From positions 930,001-994,000 of the forward strand of contig NZ_CP017718.1 in NCBI RefSeq assembly GCF_001854405.1: a stretch of 64,000 nucleotides of DNA, in the 5' to 3' direction. Numbering within the stretch: the first letter of the stretch is position 1; each line of letters starts with the position of its first letter. Shown here in pieces: positions 53,798-63,813 of the stretch. The notes under the pieces were generated by a model. The model saw only the letters and a program-made list of their open reading frames with translations, did no database searches and was not told the origin of the DNA. Position numbers and translations under genes: made by a program. Origin of the DNA: Hyphomonas sp. Mor2 (GTDB lineage: Bacteria; Pseudomonadota; Alphaproteobacteria; Caulobacterales; Hyphomonadaceae).

Positions 53798-54088
53798 GTG
53801 CTGAAGATAAATTGCCCATATTGCGGTGAACGCGCCGAAGTGGAGTTTAGATGTGGCGGTGAGAGCCACATTCAACGGCCGGGGCCTCATAACGAAGTCG
53901 ATGAGCGCGCCTGGGCGGAGTATTTGTTTTATCGGGACAATCCAAAAGGCATTCACTTTGAGCGCTGGGTCCATCAATTTGGATGTGGTCGTTGGTTTAA
54001 CGTCGCGCGTGACACGGTAACTCATGAAATCAAGGCGACGTATCCGATGACTGATCCGCGTCCAGACTTGGATGGAGAAAAGTCATGA
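53798..54088 (+). CDS. soxD: Sarcosine oxidase subunit delta
   Basis: A 96-residue zinc subunit: CPYCGERAEVEF and FGCGRWFNVARD supply the Cys ligands. GTG start at 53798 with AGGAG upstream. Its stop overlaps the soxA ATG (ATGA). Confidence 0.95.
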   Translation: MLKINCPYCGERAEVEFRCGGESHIQRPGPHNEVDERAWAEYLFYRDNPKGIHFERWVHQFGCGRWFNVARDTVTHEIKATYPMTDPRPDLDGEKS

Positions 54089-57057
54089 CTGGTTTTCGAT
54101 TAGAAACCGGCGGATTGATTGATCGCTCCTCGCCAGTCAGATTTACATTTGAAGGGCAAAAATACACTGGATTTGCTGGCGACAGCCTCGCTTCGGCGCT
54201 GATGGCCAACGGCGTAAGTACGATTGGGCGCAGCTTTAAGTATCATCGACCACGTGGAATACTCGCCGCAGGATTGGAAGAACCCAATGCAATCATGCAA
54301 GTCGGCGAAGGTGCTCACGTTTTACCCAACCTAAAAGCCACCGGTGTAGAGCTATATGATGGGTTGATGGCGGAACCGGTAAATGCTTGGCCAAGCCTAA
54401 AATTTGATTTGCTGGGCGTTAACGCACTGTTCAAACGGTTTCTACCAGCCGGGTTTTACTACAAGACTTTTATGTGGCCGGATTGGCATCTTTTTGAGCC
54501 CGCCATCCGCCGTGCCGCAGGGCTCGGTGTGAGCCCGAAAGACACCGATCCTGATCAATACGATAAGCGCTATGCCGAATGCGATCTGCTGATTGTTGGT
54601 GGCGGTCCAGCGGGCCTAATGGCCGCACTTACCGCTGGCGATGCAGGCCAAAAAGTCATTCTAGTTGAGCAAGATGCCCTATGGGGCGGTTCACTGATTT
54701 GGTCCGATGCCACGATTGATGGTTTGCCAGGCAAGAAGTGGGTGGAACAAGCCACCCAGAAGCTTGCCGAGCTGCCGAATGTCCAAACCATGACCCGAAC
54801 AATGGCGTTCGGTTACTATGATCATAATCTGATCGGAATGCTCGAGCGCCGCACGGATCACTTGCCGGTTCGCGAACGTGAAGGACCGAGGCAGCGTTTT
54901 TGGAAGGTGCGCGCACATAAGGTCATCGTTGCCACCGGGGCAATAGAGCGTCCACTTGTCTTTCCCAACAATGATAGACCGGGGGTGATGCTTGCAAGCG
55001 CCGCCCTGACATTTGTTGCGCGATTTGGAGTGTCGCCAGGGCGACGTATGGTGGTTGGGACCAACAATGATACCGCATATCAAACCGCGCTGAGATTGAT
55101 CGAGGCAGGGCTGAAAATTGTGGCGATTGTGGACGCACGCTCCGATCCAAATCCCAAGCTCGCTGACGCTGTTCGCAAGTTAGGTGTGGAACTCATCACT
55201 TCGGCTTGTATCAGCAACGTTCGCGGGCGTTCACGCGTGAAGGCGGCTGAAGTGCATGTACTGGATCCAGAAGGAAAGGCCCTTCAGGGGACTGGATTAG
55301 ACTTCGACTGTGATACGATACTCATGTCTGGTGGATGGTCGCCAGTTGTGCACTTGTTTTCGCAGTCTGGCGGTAAGCTAACGTTTGACGAGGAACAGCA
55401 AGCTTTCGTCCCGCGAGAGAGTCATCAGGACGTCGTCTGTATAGGAAGTGCTGCAGGTGAGTTTTCTTTAGCGAAGACGTTATCGAGTGCGGCTCTGGTG
55501 ACTAAGGAGCAAGGAAGTGGGCCGGTCGCAGTCCCGGCGACACTAGAGGATGAGGCCGGCACAATCCGACCGCTTTGGCAAGCCGATTTGAGCAAGATAG
55601 GGAAATCCAACAAAAAAGCTTGGTTGGACTTTCAAAACGATGTGACGTCCAGCGACGTGAAGCTCGCCATCCAAGAGAGCTTTAAGTCCGTCGAGCATGT
55701 GAAGCGCTACACCACTTTGGGTATGGCTTCAGATCAAGGCAAAACTTCGAATGTCAACGGTATCGGTGTCATGGAGCAGGCGCTAGGCAAACCGATGAGT
55801 GAAGTCGGGACGACCAAGTTTCGCCCGCCTTATGACCCCATCACGATCGGCGCTTTCGCAGGGCGGCGTGTCGGCGATAATCTCATGCCAATGCGTCTGC
55901 TTCCAGCACAAGTCAGCCACAGAGAGTTGGGGGCGCAGTTTGAGGACTATGGATGGAAGCGCGCGGCTTTTTATGCCCGAAATGGCGAAACTGAAAAGCA
56001 AGCGGTCACGCGCGAGGTTCTGGCGGTTCGTAATGGCTTGGGACTGTTCGATGCGTCCCCGCTCGGAAAAATTGAAGTTTTTGGCCCCGATGCCGGCGAG
56101 TTTCTTTCCCGAATTTATATCAATAATATGAAAACGCTGAAACCGGGACGCTGTCGGTATGGACTGATGCTCGATGAAAACGGAATTGTGTTTGATGACG
56201 GTGTTCTCGCTTGCTTAGCCGAGAACCATTATTTGGTCGGAACAACAAGTGGTCACGCGAGCGTAATCGCAGGTCAACTTGAAGAATGGTTGCAGTGCGA
56301 ATGGCTTGACCTCGATGTCGTAACACAAGACGTTACAACCTCTTGGGCTGTAATGAACATAAACGGTGCCGCGTCTCGGACTGTGCTGGAGTCCTTTGAA
56401 ACGGATATTGATTTTTCAAAAGATAGCTTCCCGCACATGCGCTTTAGATCAGGTACGCTGCAAGGTGTGCCGTGCCGAGTTCAACGCGTCAGTTTCTCAG
56501 GCGAACTATCATATGAAGTTTCGGTGCCCTCGCGTTATGGAAAGGCGCTTTGGGATGCCTTTATGGAGGCAGGAAAGCCTTATGGAATCGCTCCATTCGG
56601 GGTTGAGGCCTTAATGGTGCTGCGAACCGAAAAAGGTTATCTGCATGTTGGCTCCGATACCGATGGAATGACCATGCCGCAAGATCTAGGCTTTGGTCGT
56701 TTGATCGAGAAGAAGGCTATGGACTTTGTTGGAAGACGTTCGATCATGCGTCCAGAGGGACTGCGAGATGATCGTCGAACCCTCGTTGGCTTGGAGGTGC
56801 TCGACAATGGTGATGCCCTAACGGTTGGCGCCCACATTGTTGCCGAAGGCGCAAAGCCTCCGACACCAAGTCAAGGTTGGGTCACGACGAGCGTATACTC
56901 GCCCAGCTTGAATCGACCAATTGCATTAGCTTTGGTGGAAAAAGGGCAGGCAAGAATGGGAGAAACAGTGAAAGTTTGGGATCTCGGCCAAACTCGCCCG
57001 GCGCGAATAGTTCAGATGGGGGGGTATGACCCAGAAAGCGAGCGTCTAAATGGATAG
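54085..57057 (+). CDS. soxA: Sarcosine oxidase subunit alpha
   Basis: A 990-residue subunit of the usual size. Residues about 1-100: ferredoxin-like domain (GFAGDSLASALMANGV). From 166: NAD-binding Rossmann domain with VGGGPAGLMAALTAGDAG (GGGPAG at 172-177). Middle: oxidoreductase core. About 600-980: aminomethyltransferase (GcvT) domain binding folate (GLFDASPLGKIEVFGPDAGE). The folate domain captures the methylene group as 5,10-methylene-THF. Confidence 0.97.
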   Translation: MTGFRLETGGLIDRSSPVRFTFEGQKYTGFAGDSLASALMANGVSTIGRSFKYHRPRGILAAGLEEPNAIMQVGEGAHVLPNLKATGVELYDGLMAEPVNAWPSLKFDLLGVNALFKRFLPAGFYYKTFMWPDWHLFEPAIRRAAGLGVSPKDTDPDQYDKRYAECDLLIVGGGPAGLMAALTAGDAGQKVILVEQDALWGGSLIWSDATIDGLPGKKWVEQATQKLAELPNVQTMTRTMAFGYYDHNLIGMLERRTDHLPVREREGPRQRFWKVRAHKVIVATGAIERPLVFPNNDRPGVMLASAALTFVARFGVSPGRRMVVGTNNDTAYQTALRLIEAGLKIVAIVDARSDPNPKLADAVRKLGVELITSACISNVRGRSRVKAAEVHVLDPEGKALQGTGLDFDCDTILMSGGWSPVVHLFSQSGGKLTFDEEQQAFVPRESHQDVVCIGSAAGEFSLAKTLSSAALVTKEQGSGPVAVPATLEDEAGTIRPLWQADLSKIGKSNKKAWLDFQNDVTSSDVKLAIQESFKSVEHVKRYTTLGMASDQGKTSNVNGIGVMEQALGKPMSEVGTTKFRPPYDPITIGAFAGRRVGDNLMPMRLLPAQVSHRELGAQFEDYGWKRAAFYARNGETEKQAVTREVLAVRNGLGLFDASPLGKIEVFGPDAGEFLSRIYINNMKTLKPGRCRYGLMLDENGIVFDDGVLACLAENHYLVGTTSGHASVIAGQLEEWLQCEWLDLDVVTQDVTTSWAVMNINGAASRTVLESFETDIDFSKDSFPHMRFRSGTLQGVPCRVQRVSFSGELSYEVSVPSRYGKALWDAFMEAGKPYGIAPFGVEALMVLRTEKGYLHVGSDTDGMTMPQDLGFGRLIEKKAMDFVGRRSIMRPEGLRDDRRTLVGLEVLDNGDALTVGAHIVAEGAKPPTPSQGWVTTSVYSPSLNRPIALALVEKGQARMGETVKVWDLGQTRPARIVQMGGYDPESERLNG

Positions 57058-57634
57058 TCTAACTAGACAGTCACCGCTCGGCGGGGTGGAGCAAGCAAGA
57101 CACTCTAAATGCGCTTCTTTTGAGCTGCTAGAGGAAATTAATCTTGGGATTATTAAAGTGGTCGCGAGAGGCTTGTCTGGAGGTGATATCAAAGCATTTG
57201 GCGAGGTTCTTGGCGTAGAAATTCCCACTGTTCCAAACGAATATGTTTCAGGAGAATATCTCGATATTGCCTGCCAAGCACCGAATGAGTGGATCCTGCA
57301 ATGCGATGACCGAGAAATACGCGATTTGGAAGACAACCTCAAAAAGCAATTTGTCGACAAAACAGCTTTAATTTGCGACCTAACAGACGGGCGTTGCGCC
57401 ATCCGAATTAGCGGAGATGGAGCCATCCAAGTTCTCACGTCCCTTTTGCCGATTGACCTTAACGCGATTTCTGAAAAAGGCGCTTGGTGCGCGACCACGA
57501 TACTATCTGAAATCGCCGTTTTTGTCGCGCGGCCGAACAAAAGCTCAGGATTTCGAATTATCGTCGATCAATCATATGCAAGCTATGCCTGGCGCATGCT
57601 CGAAGGTGCAGACGGCGGAGATAACAAGTTATAG
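57050..57634 (+). CDS. soxG: Sarcosine oxidase subunit gamma
   Basis: A 194-residue GcvT-fold subunit, low in conservation as usual: TALICDLTDGRCAIRISGDG and IDLNAISEKGAWC. It overlaps soxA by 8 bases. Assignment rests partly on gene order. Confidence 0.9.
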   Translation: MDSLTRQSPLGGVEQARHSKCASFELLEEINLGIIKVVARGLSGGDIKAFGEVLGVEIPTVPNEYVSGEYLDIACQAPNEWILQCDDREIRDLEDNLKKQFVDKTALICDLTDGRCAIRISGDGAIQVLTSLLPIDLNAISEKGAWCATTILSEIAVFVARPNKSSGFRIIVDQSYASYAWRMLEGADGGDNKL

Positions 57635-57652
57635 TGATTAACAGGAGAGAAC

Positions 57653-59035
57653 ATGGTCGGAGTAAGTCAAAGCGGTGAGTCGACGATGTGGTCATCAAAA
57701 GCCACCTTCATTCTCGCAACGATCGGTTTCTCGGTTGGTCTCGGAAATATTTGGCGTTTTCCATATCTCGCTGGCGAGAGTGGCGGCGGTGCCTTCGTCA
57801 TTATTTACCTCGCATGCGTGGCTTTGATTGGGATTCCGATAATCGTCGCGGAGTTGATGATCGGAAGACGTGGCGGAATGACGCCTGGGATGACCATGTC
57901 CAAACTTGCGAAAGAAGCGGGTCGCTCGAGATTTTGGGGCATTGCCGGCCTAGTTGCGATCATAACCGCTTTTCTAATAGTGAGCTATTATTGCGTGATT
58001 GGAGGCTGGACCCTTCACTATGTCTTTTTGAGCGCATCAGAAGGGTGGAGCGGGGTTGATAGTGCACAGTCACAAACAACTTTTGAGCACCTTCTATCCG
58101 ATCCTGTTCTGCTGATTTTTTGGCAATTGGTTTTTTTGTCTATTGTTGCATTGATCACTGTGCGAGGACTGAACGGCGGCATTGAAAAAGCGGTCAGCCT
58201 TTTGATGCCGGCTTTGTTTGTCTTGCTGATCAGTCTTGCGATTTATGGCCTGATCGTCGGCGATGCCGCACGCGGGCTTGCTTTCCTGTTCGAACCGGAT
58301 TGGACGCAAGTGACGGGAGAAACGTTTCTGAACGCGATTGGACAAGCGTTCTTTTCAGTTGGGGTGGGTATGGCCGCAATGATGACTTATGGCGCATATC
58401 TTCCAAAGAAAGTGAACATCGCTGAAACATCTTTTATCGTAGCGTTTGCAGATTCAGCGGTTGCTATCATCGCTGGATTGGCGGTGTTTCCATTTGTGTT
58501 CGCAAATGGGCTTTCTCCCACGGAAGGACCTGGTTTGGTCTTCGTGACATTGCCGACTGCTTTTGGCGATTTAACAGGAGGCGGAGTTGCAAGCATTGCT
58601 TTCTTCGCACTGCTTGCAGTGGCAGCGATCACCTCGGCGATTGCTTTGTTCGAGGTCCTGGCCGCGTGTGGGGAAGAGCACGGCATCAGTCGATTAAAGA
58701 CTGCTGTGGGGGCTGCCGGAGTGCTTTGGGCGGTCGGATTGCTCACCGTATTCTCTCTCAATCACTGGGCCGCATTCCACCCTTTATCTTTCCTTCCCGG
58801 TTTTGAAGAAGCGACAGTCTTTGACTCGATCGACCGAATAACGGCGACCATCGGACTGCCTCTCGGTGGGTTCCTGATTTCAATATTCGCGGGACACGTG
58901 TTATCGGCGCGAATCGTAGCCGATGAATTGGGCGTATCCAGCGAAGGCGTCATATTTCGGATTTGGCGGTTTCTTCTACGCTGGCCTCTGCCCGCCGCAA
59001 TAGCTCTTTTGCTCATAATGGGTGTCCAGGGCTAG
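57653..59035 (+). CDS. Sodium-dependent neurotransmitter-symporter family transporter (NSS/SNF)
   Basis: A 460-residue LeuT-fold transporter with about 11-12 helices. Seen: the signature FSVGLGNIWRFPYLAGESGG (helix 1, sodium and substrate site) and FFSVGVGMAAMMTYGAYLPK (helix 6). AGGAGAGAAC precedes the ATG, 18 bases after soxG. It probably imports glycine-like or N-methylated amino acids such as sarcosine for the oxidase upstream (inference). Confidence 0.93.
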   Translation: MVGVSQSGESTMWSSKATFILATIGFSVGLGNIWRFPYLAGESGGGAFVIIYLACVALIGIPIIVAELMIGRRGGMTPGMTMSKLAKEAGRSRFWGIAGLVAIITAFLIVSYYCVIGGWTLHYVFLSASEGWSGVDSAQSQTTFEHLLSDPVLLIFWQLVFLSIVALITVRGLNGGIEKAVSLLMPALFVLLISLAIYGLIVGDAARGLAFLFEPDWTQVTGETFLNAIGQAFFSVGVGMAAMMTYGAYLPKKVNIAETSFIVAFADSAVAIIAGLAVFPFVFANGLSPTEGPGLVFVTLPTAFGDLTGGGVASIAFFALLAVAAITSAIALFEVLAACGEEHGISRLKTAVGAAGVLWAVGLLTVFSLNHWAAFHPLSFLPGFEEATVFDSIDRITATIGLPLGGFLISIFAGHVLSARIVADELGVSSEGVIFRIWRFLLRWPLPAAIALLLIMGVQG

Positions 59036-59076
59036 TTGCTGAATTCGAAGCGTTAGTCGCTGCAAACGCTGTGATT

Positions 59077-59594
59077 TCAAGTGTGGTAAAGCCGAGGATC
59101 CACGTTACCCTGTCCTGATGATGTAACTGCGAAACACTGAAGTTCTAGTAGAACTTGACCTGTATGTTCTAAAGATTGTGCTGGAACGATAGTGAGCTCC
59201 ACATCGCGCGCGCCATCTTTGAAACGAGTATGCCACCAGTGATCGACATTAGATCGAAAGACTGACTTTGGAAGGCGCTGACTACGGATCTCCAAGTATA
59301 CGATTATGCACAATATCATTTACCGTTTTGCTGATGCCGACGCCGAGAATTTCGGTCGCTCATGCAAGCCAAATTTATGGTGCGAGTTCCGATCACTCGT
59401 GGGTGTTTGATCGCACCCAAGATTTTTTTTGCAAAAGAACAATTGCGGTTAGCGATTTCCGAGGGTCTGAAGATGATCCTTCTGGCGATACGAGGTTGCC
59501 GCTCCAGCAGCATACTTCAGAAGCTTCGGGGCCCCCACTATTTTTAAATATCGCTCTGCGCAGTGGAAACAGCGTGTTTAAGATTGAGGATTGA
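59077..59594. other. Gap between transporter and purU with two weak overlapping frames
   Basis: The stretch 59036-59787 has no secure gene. A minus-strand 80-codon frame (59077-59319, with VDHWWHTRFKDGARDVEL) and a plus-strand frame (59268-59594, hydrophobic start then SVAHASQIYGAS, like a signal peptide) are open and overlap. Either could be a small or decayed gene; no family is recognised and start signals are poor. Confidence 0.25.
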
Positions 59595-59787
59595 AGCATC
59601 AGTCCCTCAAAGCCAGTTGATTGATCACCGTGAACTCAATTCAAATGTGATTGGTCAATAAACCGCGGCATTCAGTTTTAGCATTGAGGTGATTATTCCA
59701 ATCCTCTGTGATGAGATGAATGCTATAAAAAACAGTATTGTATAAAATGGATCTGATTGGTATTAGGGGCCGGATTGGAGGGTTCAT

Positions 59788-60645
59788 ATGGCCGATGATG
59801 AAAAGTCCGATTTTGTTTTAAGGCTGCGCTGTCCCGACCGCCCAGGAATTTTGGCGGCGCTTGCTCCGACATTGCACCAGGCTGGTTGCGATATCAGAGA
59901 GTCTGGCATTTATGGTGATCCTGAAACCAAAAAATTCTTCGTTCGCATGGTGTTGCGCAATACCGCCAAGTCATTCAACGAATTACGGCAAGCACTCGGC
60001 CCAACGGCTGACGCAGTATCAGAGGCTTGGGGGTTGCGACCCGCAACAGAAAAGCCGGCCATACTGATCGCCGTATCAAAGTTTGATCACTGTCTGAGAG
60101 ATATCGTTCACAAATGGAAAATTGGCGCACTGCCAATCGAGATTGTTGGCGTTGTCTCTAACCACCCTGACCTTAGAGAGTTCGTCGAATGGTCGGGACT
60201 TGAATATCATTATCTTCCGATTACCCGTGAGACCAAGCCTGAACAAGAAGCGCGGTTTGCGGAAATCATTGATCGAAGCGGTGCAGATTTGACGGTTCTC
60301 GCGCGATATATGCAAATTTTATCGGACGAGTTTGCAGCCAAGCTCAGTGGCAAGTGTATTAATATTCATCATTCATTTTTGCCAAGTTTCAAAGGGGCCA
60401 AACCCTACCACCAAGCACATATCAGGGGTGTGAAACTTATCGGTGCGACCGCGCACTATGTGACGGCTGATTTGGATGAAGGGCCTATTATCGAACAAGA
60501 TGTACGCCGGGTCTCGCACGCGACGACTGCACGCCAAATGATCGAGATCGGTAGGGAAGTGGAAGCGTCAGTACTATCTCGCGCAATCAAGTGGAACTCA
60601 GAAGGCCGTGTGTTTCTGAACGGAGCCAGAACGGTGGTCATTTAG
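59788..60645 (+). CDS. purU: Formyltetrahydrofolate deformylase
   Basis: A 285-residue enzyme: N-terminal ACT domain (LRLRCPDRPGILAALAPTLH) and a formyltransferase-type hydrolase domain with catalytic residues in INIHHSFLPSFKGAKPY and HYVTADLDEGPIIEQD. It releases formate and THF from 10-formyl-THF. GGAGGGTTCAT precedes the ATG. Confidence 0.95.
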   Translation: MADDEKSDFVLRLRCPDRPGILAALAPTLHQAGCDIRESGIYGDPETKKFFVRMVLRNTAKSFNELRQALGPTADAVSEAWGLRPATEKPAILIAVSKFDHCLRDIVHKWKIGALPIEIVGVVSNHPDLREFVEWSGLEYHYLPITRETKPEQEARFAEIIDRSGADLTVLARYMQILSDEFAAKLSGKCINIHHSFLPSFKGAKPYHQAHIRGVKLIGATAHYVTADLDEGPIIEQDVRRVSHATTARQMIEIGREVEASVLSRAIKWNSEGRVFLNGARTVVI

Positions 60646-60720
60646 TCAGAATGTCTCAACGCTTCGTCCGAATGGCGGAGTTAGAAATGCCTGATCGAGT
60701 TGGTATTCAGGAGTAAGCCC

Positions 60721-61614
60721 ATGTCAGCCACTCGAATCTCGGGAGCCGAGACCTCAAGACAAATTCGCGAACGATTGAGTAAGGCGGTGCGGAAATTACC
60801 GGCGCAACCGACCTTAGCGGTCATCTTGGTCGGCGACGATCCCGCATCAGCTGTGTATGTCAAAAGCAAGGTGCGAAAAACTGAGGAAATAGGAATGCGC
60901 TCAGTGCAGCGAGTGCTACCAGCCAATTGCGCACAAACCGAGCTTGAAGCTACGATTTCTGCGCAAAATGAGGATCCGAACATTGACGGTATCCTGCTTC
61001 AACTTCCATTGCCTGCTGGGTTAGACTCAAGCTCTGCAATCGAGTGTATAGATCCCAACAAAGATGTAGATGGGCTGACTGAGGTGAGCGCCGGTCGATT
61101 GAGTTTGGGGAAAGCCGGGTTGCGGCCTTGTACGCCGAGTGGTTGCGTCATACTCGCCAAACAAGCGCTCGGAGAAGATCTATCTGGATTGAACGTAACT
61201 GTGGTCGGGCGATCTATATTGGTCGGCAAGCCTGCCGCACAATTGTTCACGGCAGAGAATTGTACCGTGACGCTCGCGCACTCTCGCACGCGAGATTTAG
61301 GTCAGGTGTGTCACACAGCTGATATTTTGGTCGCCGCGATAGGTAAACCCGAGTTCGTTAAATCGAATTGGATAAAACCTGGAGCTTGCGTCATCGATGT
61401 GGGGATTAATCGTGTTCCGGCACCCGAGCGTGGTTCCGGGAAAACGAAGCTTGTTGGTGATGTCGACTTTGACCCGGCGTGTGCTGTCGCCGGGTCAATA
61501 ACGCCTGTTCCAGGAGGGGTGGGCCCCATGACGATTGCCTGTTTGCTTCAAAATACCGTCATTGCCGCATGTCGGCGGCGAGGTTGGCCGATGCCAGACG
61601 GGGGTATGGAGTGA
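60721..61614 (+). CDS. folD: Methylenetetrahydrofolate dehydrogenase / methenyltetrahydrofolate cyclohydrolase
   Basis: A 297-residue bifunctional enzyme. Seen: [16 protein letters not shown] (catalytic Tyr/Lys), [15 protein letters not shown], and [16 protein letters not shown] with [18 protein letters not shown]. It converts methylene-THF from sarcosine oxidase to 10-formyl-THF, the PurU substrate. AGGAGTAAGCCC precedes the ATG at 60721. It may be a second, catabolic copy (inference). Confidence 0.95.
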   Translation: MSATRISGAETSRQIRERLSKAVRKLPAQPTLAVILVGDDPASAVYVKSKVRKTEEIGMRSVQRVLPANCAQTELEATISAQNEDPNIDGILLQLPLPAGLDSSSAIECIDPNKDVDGLTEVSAGRLSLGKAGLRPCTPSGCVILAKQALGEDLSGLNVTVVGRSILVGKPAAQLFTAENCTVTLAHSRTRDLGQVCHTADILVAAIGKPEFVKSNWIKPGACVIDVGINRVPAPERGSGKTKLVGDVDFDPACAVAGSITPVPGGVGPMTIACLLQNTVIAACRRRGWPMPDGGME

Positions 61615-61891
61615 TAACGCTTGAACGAAGGAAGCTGTTACTTAGGCCTAAATGCACTCGTTTTTACGCCGAAATGACGGGCTTTCCGCGACAACCCGCT
61701 TTTCGCCATTATACCGCTGCTACCTGAATTACGATAATCCGATTTCATTTTATTCTGTATGCGATCCGGGTTGCGCGTTCCCAAAACCGACGGTACGAAA
61801 CAAAACAACTTCATGCAGAGGTGTATGATTAAAGTGCGTTATGAGGCCTGAGCAAAGACTTTGGCGGGCGAGATAGGGTGAAGGAAAGACG

Positions 61892-63145
61892 ATGTCACAC
61901 GCATATCTGATCGGCGGCTACTCTACCAAATTTGGTAAGCACGTGGAGCGATCGTTTAAAGATCTTGTCCGCGAGACCTATGAGGGCGTGTTGGCGGATG
62001 CTGGATTACCGGATGGAGACGCCATAGAAATTGCTTACTTTGGTACTTCGATGATGCACGCGTCCGGACAAGCAAATGTCCAAGGACAAATGTGTTTATC
62101 GGCGTTGGTTAAAGACGGAAGATTCCCAGAACGGGTTCCGGTGATCAACGTGGAAAACGCATGCGCGACATCCACAACTGCGATCGCGGGAGCTTCCAAA
62201 GACATAAGGTGCGGCGATGCACACCTCGCTTTGGCTATGGGGATAGACAAGTTAATTGATCCCGAAACGGGTAAAGGACGTTTTGACCTTTTTGGTGGCG
62301 CGCTTGATCAGATGGATCCGCACGAATGGAAGGAATATTATCAAGCCGCCGGCGAAGAAGCCGGAAAGCCTTTTATCATGAGCGATGATAGAACGCCGTT
62401 CATGGATACCTATGGCATGCAAGCAGCCTGGCACATGAAAGCCTTCGGAACGACACAGCGCCAACTAGCGATTGCAGCTGCAAAAACACACAATTTCGGA
62501 GCAGACAATGTGCGCGCCCAATATCGCTTTAAAATGACACCTGACGAAGTTCTGACCGACCGCGAGGTTTCTTATCCTCTAACGCGTTCAATGTGCGCTC
62601 CTATGGGCGATGGCGCAGCAGCTGTTCTCGTTTGCTCTGAGGAGTTTCTAACTAATCTATCGTCGGAAGTGCGAGACCGTGCCGTCAAAATCAGGGCGAT
62701 GGAGTTCTCCGGGGGAAAATACCGCAAGTTGGACGAGCCAGGATTAACTTACGTCGCTGCCAAAAAAGCGTTCGCCAGATCGGGACTTCAGCCCCAAGAT
62801 ATAGATCTGGCAGAAGTACACGATGCAACATCTTTTTCGGAAATCTATCAGGCCGAAATGATGGGGTTTTGCGATATTGGTGCGGGCGGGCGCTTCGTCG
62901 AAGAAGGACACACGCAATTAGGCGGGCGCACGCCTATGAATACTTCTGGGGGGCTCATCTCAAAAGGTCATCCAATTGGCGCAACAGGTGCCTCGATGAT
63001 CGTTGAGCTTATGGAGCAATTGCGGGGTGAGGCCAGTGCTCGTCAGGTCAAAGATGCGCGTTTAGCTCTAGCGGAAAATGGCGGTGGTTCCATCGGATTT
63101 GACGAAGCGGTGGCTGCAGTCACAATCCTAGAACGCTCAATGTAA
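61892..63145 (+). CDS. Thiolase-family protein (SCP-x / acetyl-CoA acetyltransferase-like)
   Basis: A 417-residue thiolase-fold protein. Seen: nucleophilic Cys in VENACATSTTAIAG, HDATSFSEIYQAEMMGF and the His of SKGHPIGATG. The second catalytic Cys of biosynthetic thiolases (CGGG) is replaced: the region reads ALAENGGGSIGFDEA. This is the pattern of SCP2/thiolase-like proteins, so degradative or unusual acyl chemistry is likely. AAGGAAAGACG precedes the ATG. It is separated from folD by 277 bp without a feature. Confidence 0.9.
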   Translation: MSHAYLIGGYSTKFGKHVERSFKDLVRETYEGVLADAGLPDGDAIEIAYFGTSMMHASGQANVQGQMCLSALVKDGRFPERVPVINVENACATSTTAIAGASKDIRCGDAHLALAMGIDKLIDPETGKGRFDLFGGALDQMDPHEWKEYYQAAGEEAGKPFIMSDDRTPFMDTYGMQAAWHMKAFGTTQRQLAIAAAKTHNFGADNVRAQYRFKMTPDEVLTDREVSYPLTRSMCAPMGDGAAAVLVCSEEFLTNLSSEVRDRAVKIRAMEFSGGKYRKLDEPGLTYVAAKKAFARSGLQPQDIDLAEVHDATSFSEIYQAEMMGFCDIGAGGRFVEEGHTQLGGRTPMNTSGGLISKGHPIGATGASMIVELMEQLRGEASARQVKDARLALAENGGGSIGFDEAVAAVTILERSM

Positions 63146-63217
63146 AAAAAGCTCTTTAGAGTGCTGCATACTGCACCCCAGATGCTTACAATTTCATGGT
63201 TGGAATTTTGAGCAACA

Positions 63218-63691
63218 CTAGGGTGAGACGGCTTCGACTGGAAGCTCAGTACTATTCTTGATCTTTGACAAGGCCACAGCGCTGCGAACCTCGGCCACGC
63301 CTTTTAGGCGAGAGATTTTTTCAAAGAACATACGCTCATAATCATAAATGTCTTTGACCGCGATCTTCAAAAAGAAGTCTTGATCACCGAGTAAAACGAA
63401 GCATTCCAATACGTTTGGCAAGGCTTGAATTTTCTTCGAAAACTCTTCCAGATTTGATCGTCCGTGAGCCGTCAGTTTTACGTGAGCCAGTATTAAACTT
63501 CCGCAGCCGATCAGATCAGGATTCAACAATGCAACCCGCTTTCGAATGATTCCGCATTCTTCAAGCCTTTGCACGCGTCGCCAACACGCAGTTTGAGATA
63601 ACCCAACTTGTTCCCCAAGTTCACCAATAGAGACGCTCGCGTCATGTTGCAGTGCTTCGAGAATTTTTTTGTCTAGCAAATCGATTTTCAT
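63218..63691 (-). CDS. Lrp/AsnC family transcriptional regulator
   Basis: A 157-residue regulator: MKIDLLDKKILEALQHDASV, GLSQTACWRRVQRLEECGII (HTH) and a RAM effector domain (GDQDFFLKIAVKDIYDYE). Start at 63691; the longer frame lacks a site and adds sequence that runs over the operator palindrome. It is divergent to the gene beginning at 63814. Confidence 0.92.
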   Translation of the reverse strand: MKIDLLDKKILEALQHDASVSIGELGEQVGLSQTACWRRVQRLEECGIIRKRVALLNPDLIGCGSLILAHVKLTAHGRSNLEEFSKKIQALPNVLECFVLLGDQDFFLKIAVKDIYDYERMFFEKISRLKGVAEVRSAVALSKIKNSTELPVEAVSP

Positions 63692-63720
63692 GTTAAAAAA
63701 TATCCTATGAATTGCCATAT

Positions 63721-63741
63721 TTGTGCATATAATATGCAAAA
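63721..63741. promoter_or_regulatory. Candidate Lrp/AsnC operator
   Basis: TGCATAT-A-ATATGCA (63724-63738) is a perfect 15-bp palindrome, extended by TT...AA on its edges, in the 122-bp divergent region. AT-rich palindromes of this size fit Lrp-type sites. Confidence 0.55.
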
Positions 63742-63813
63742 TATATGAAAATGTCGACAAAATAGAAAACCAATTCACCTGGGATTTATCTATCGTCTTA
63801 TCAGGAGGCTCAT

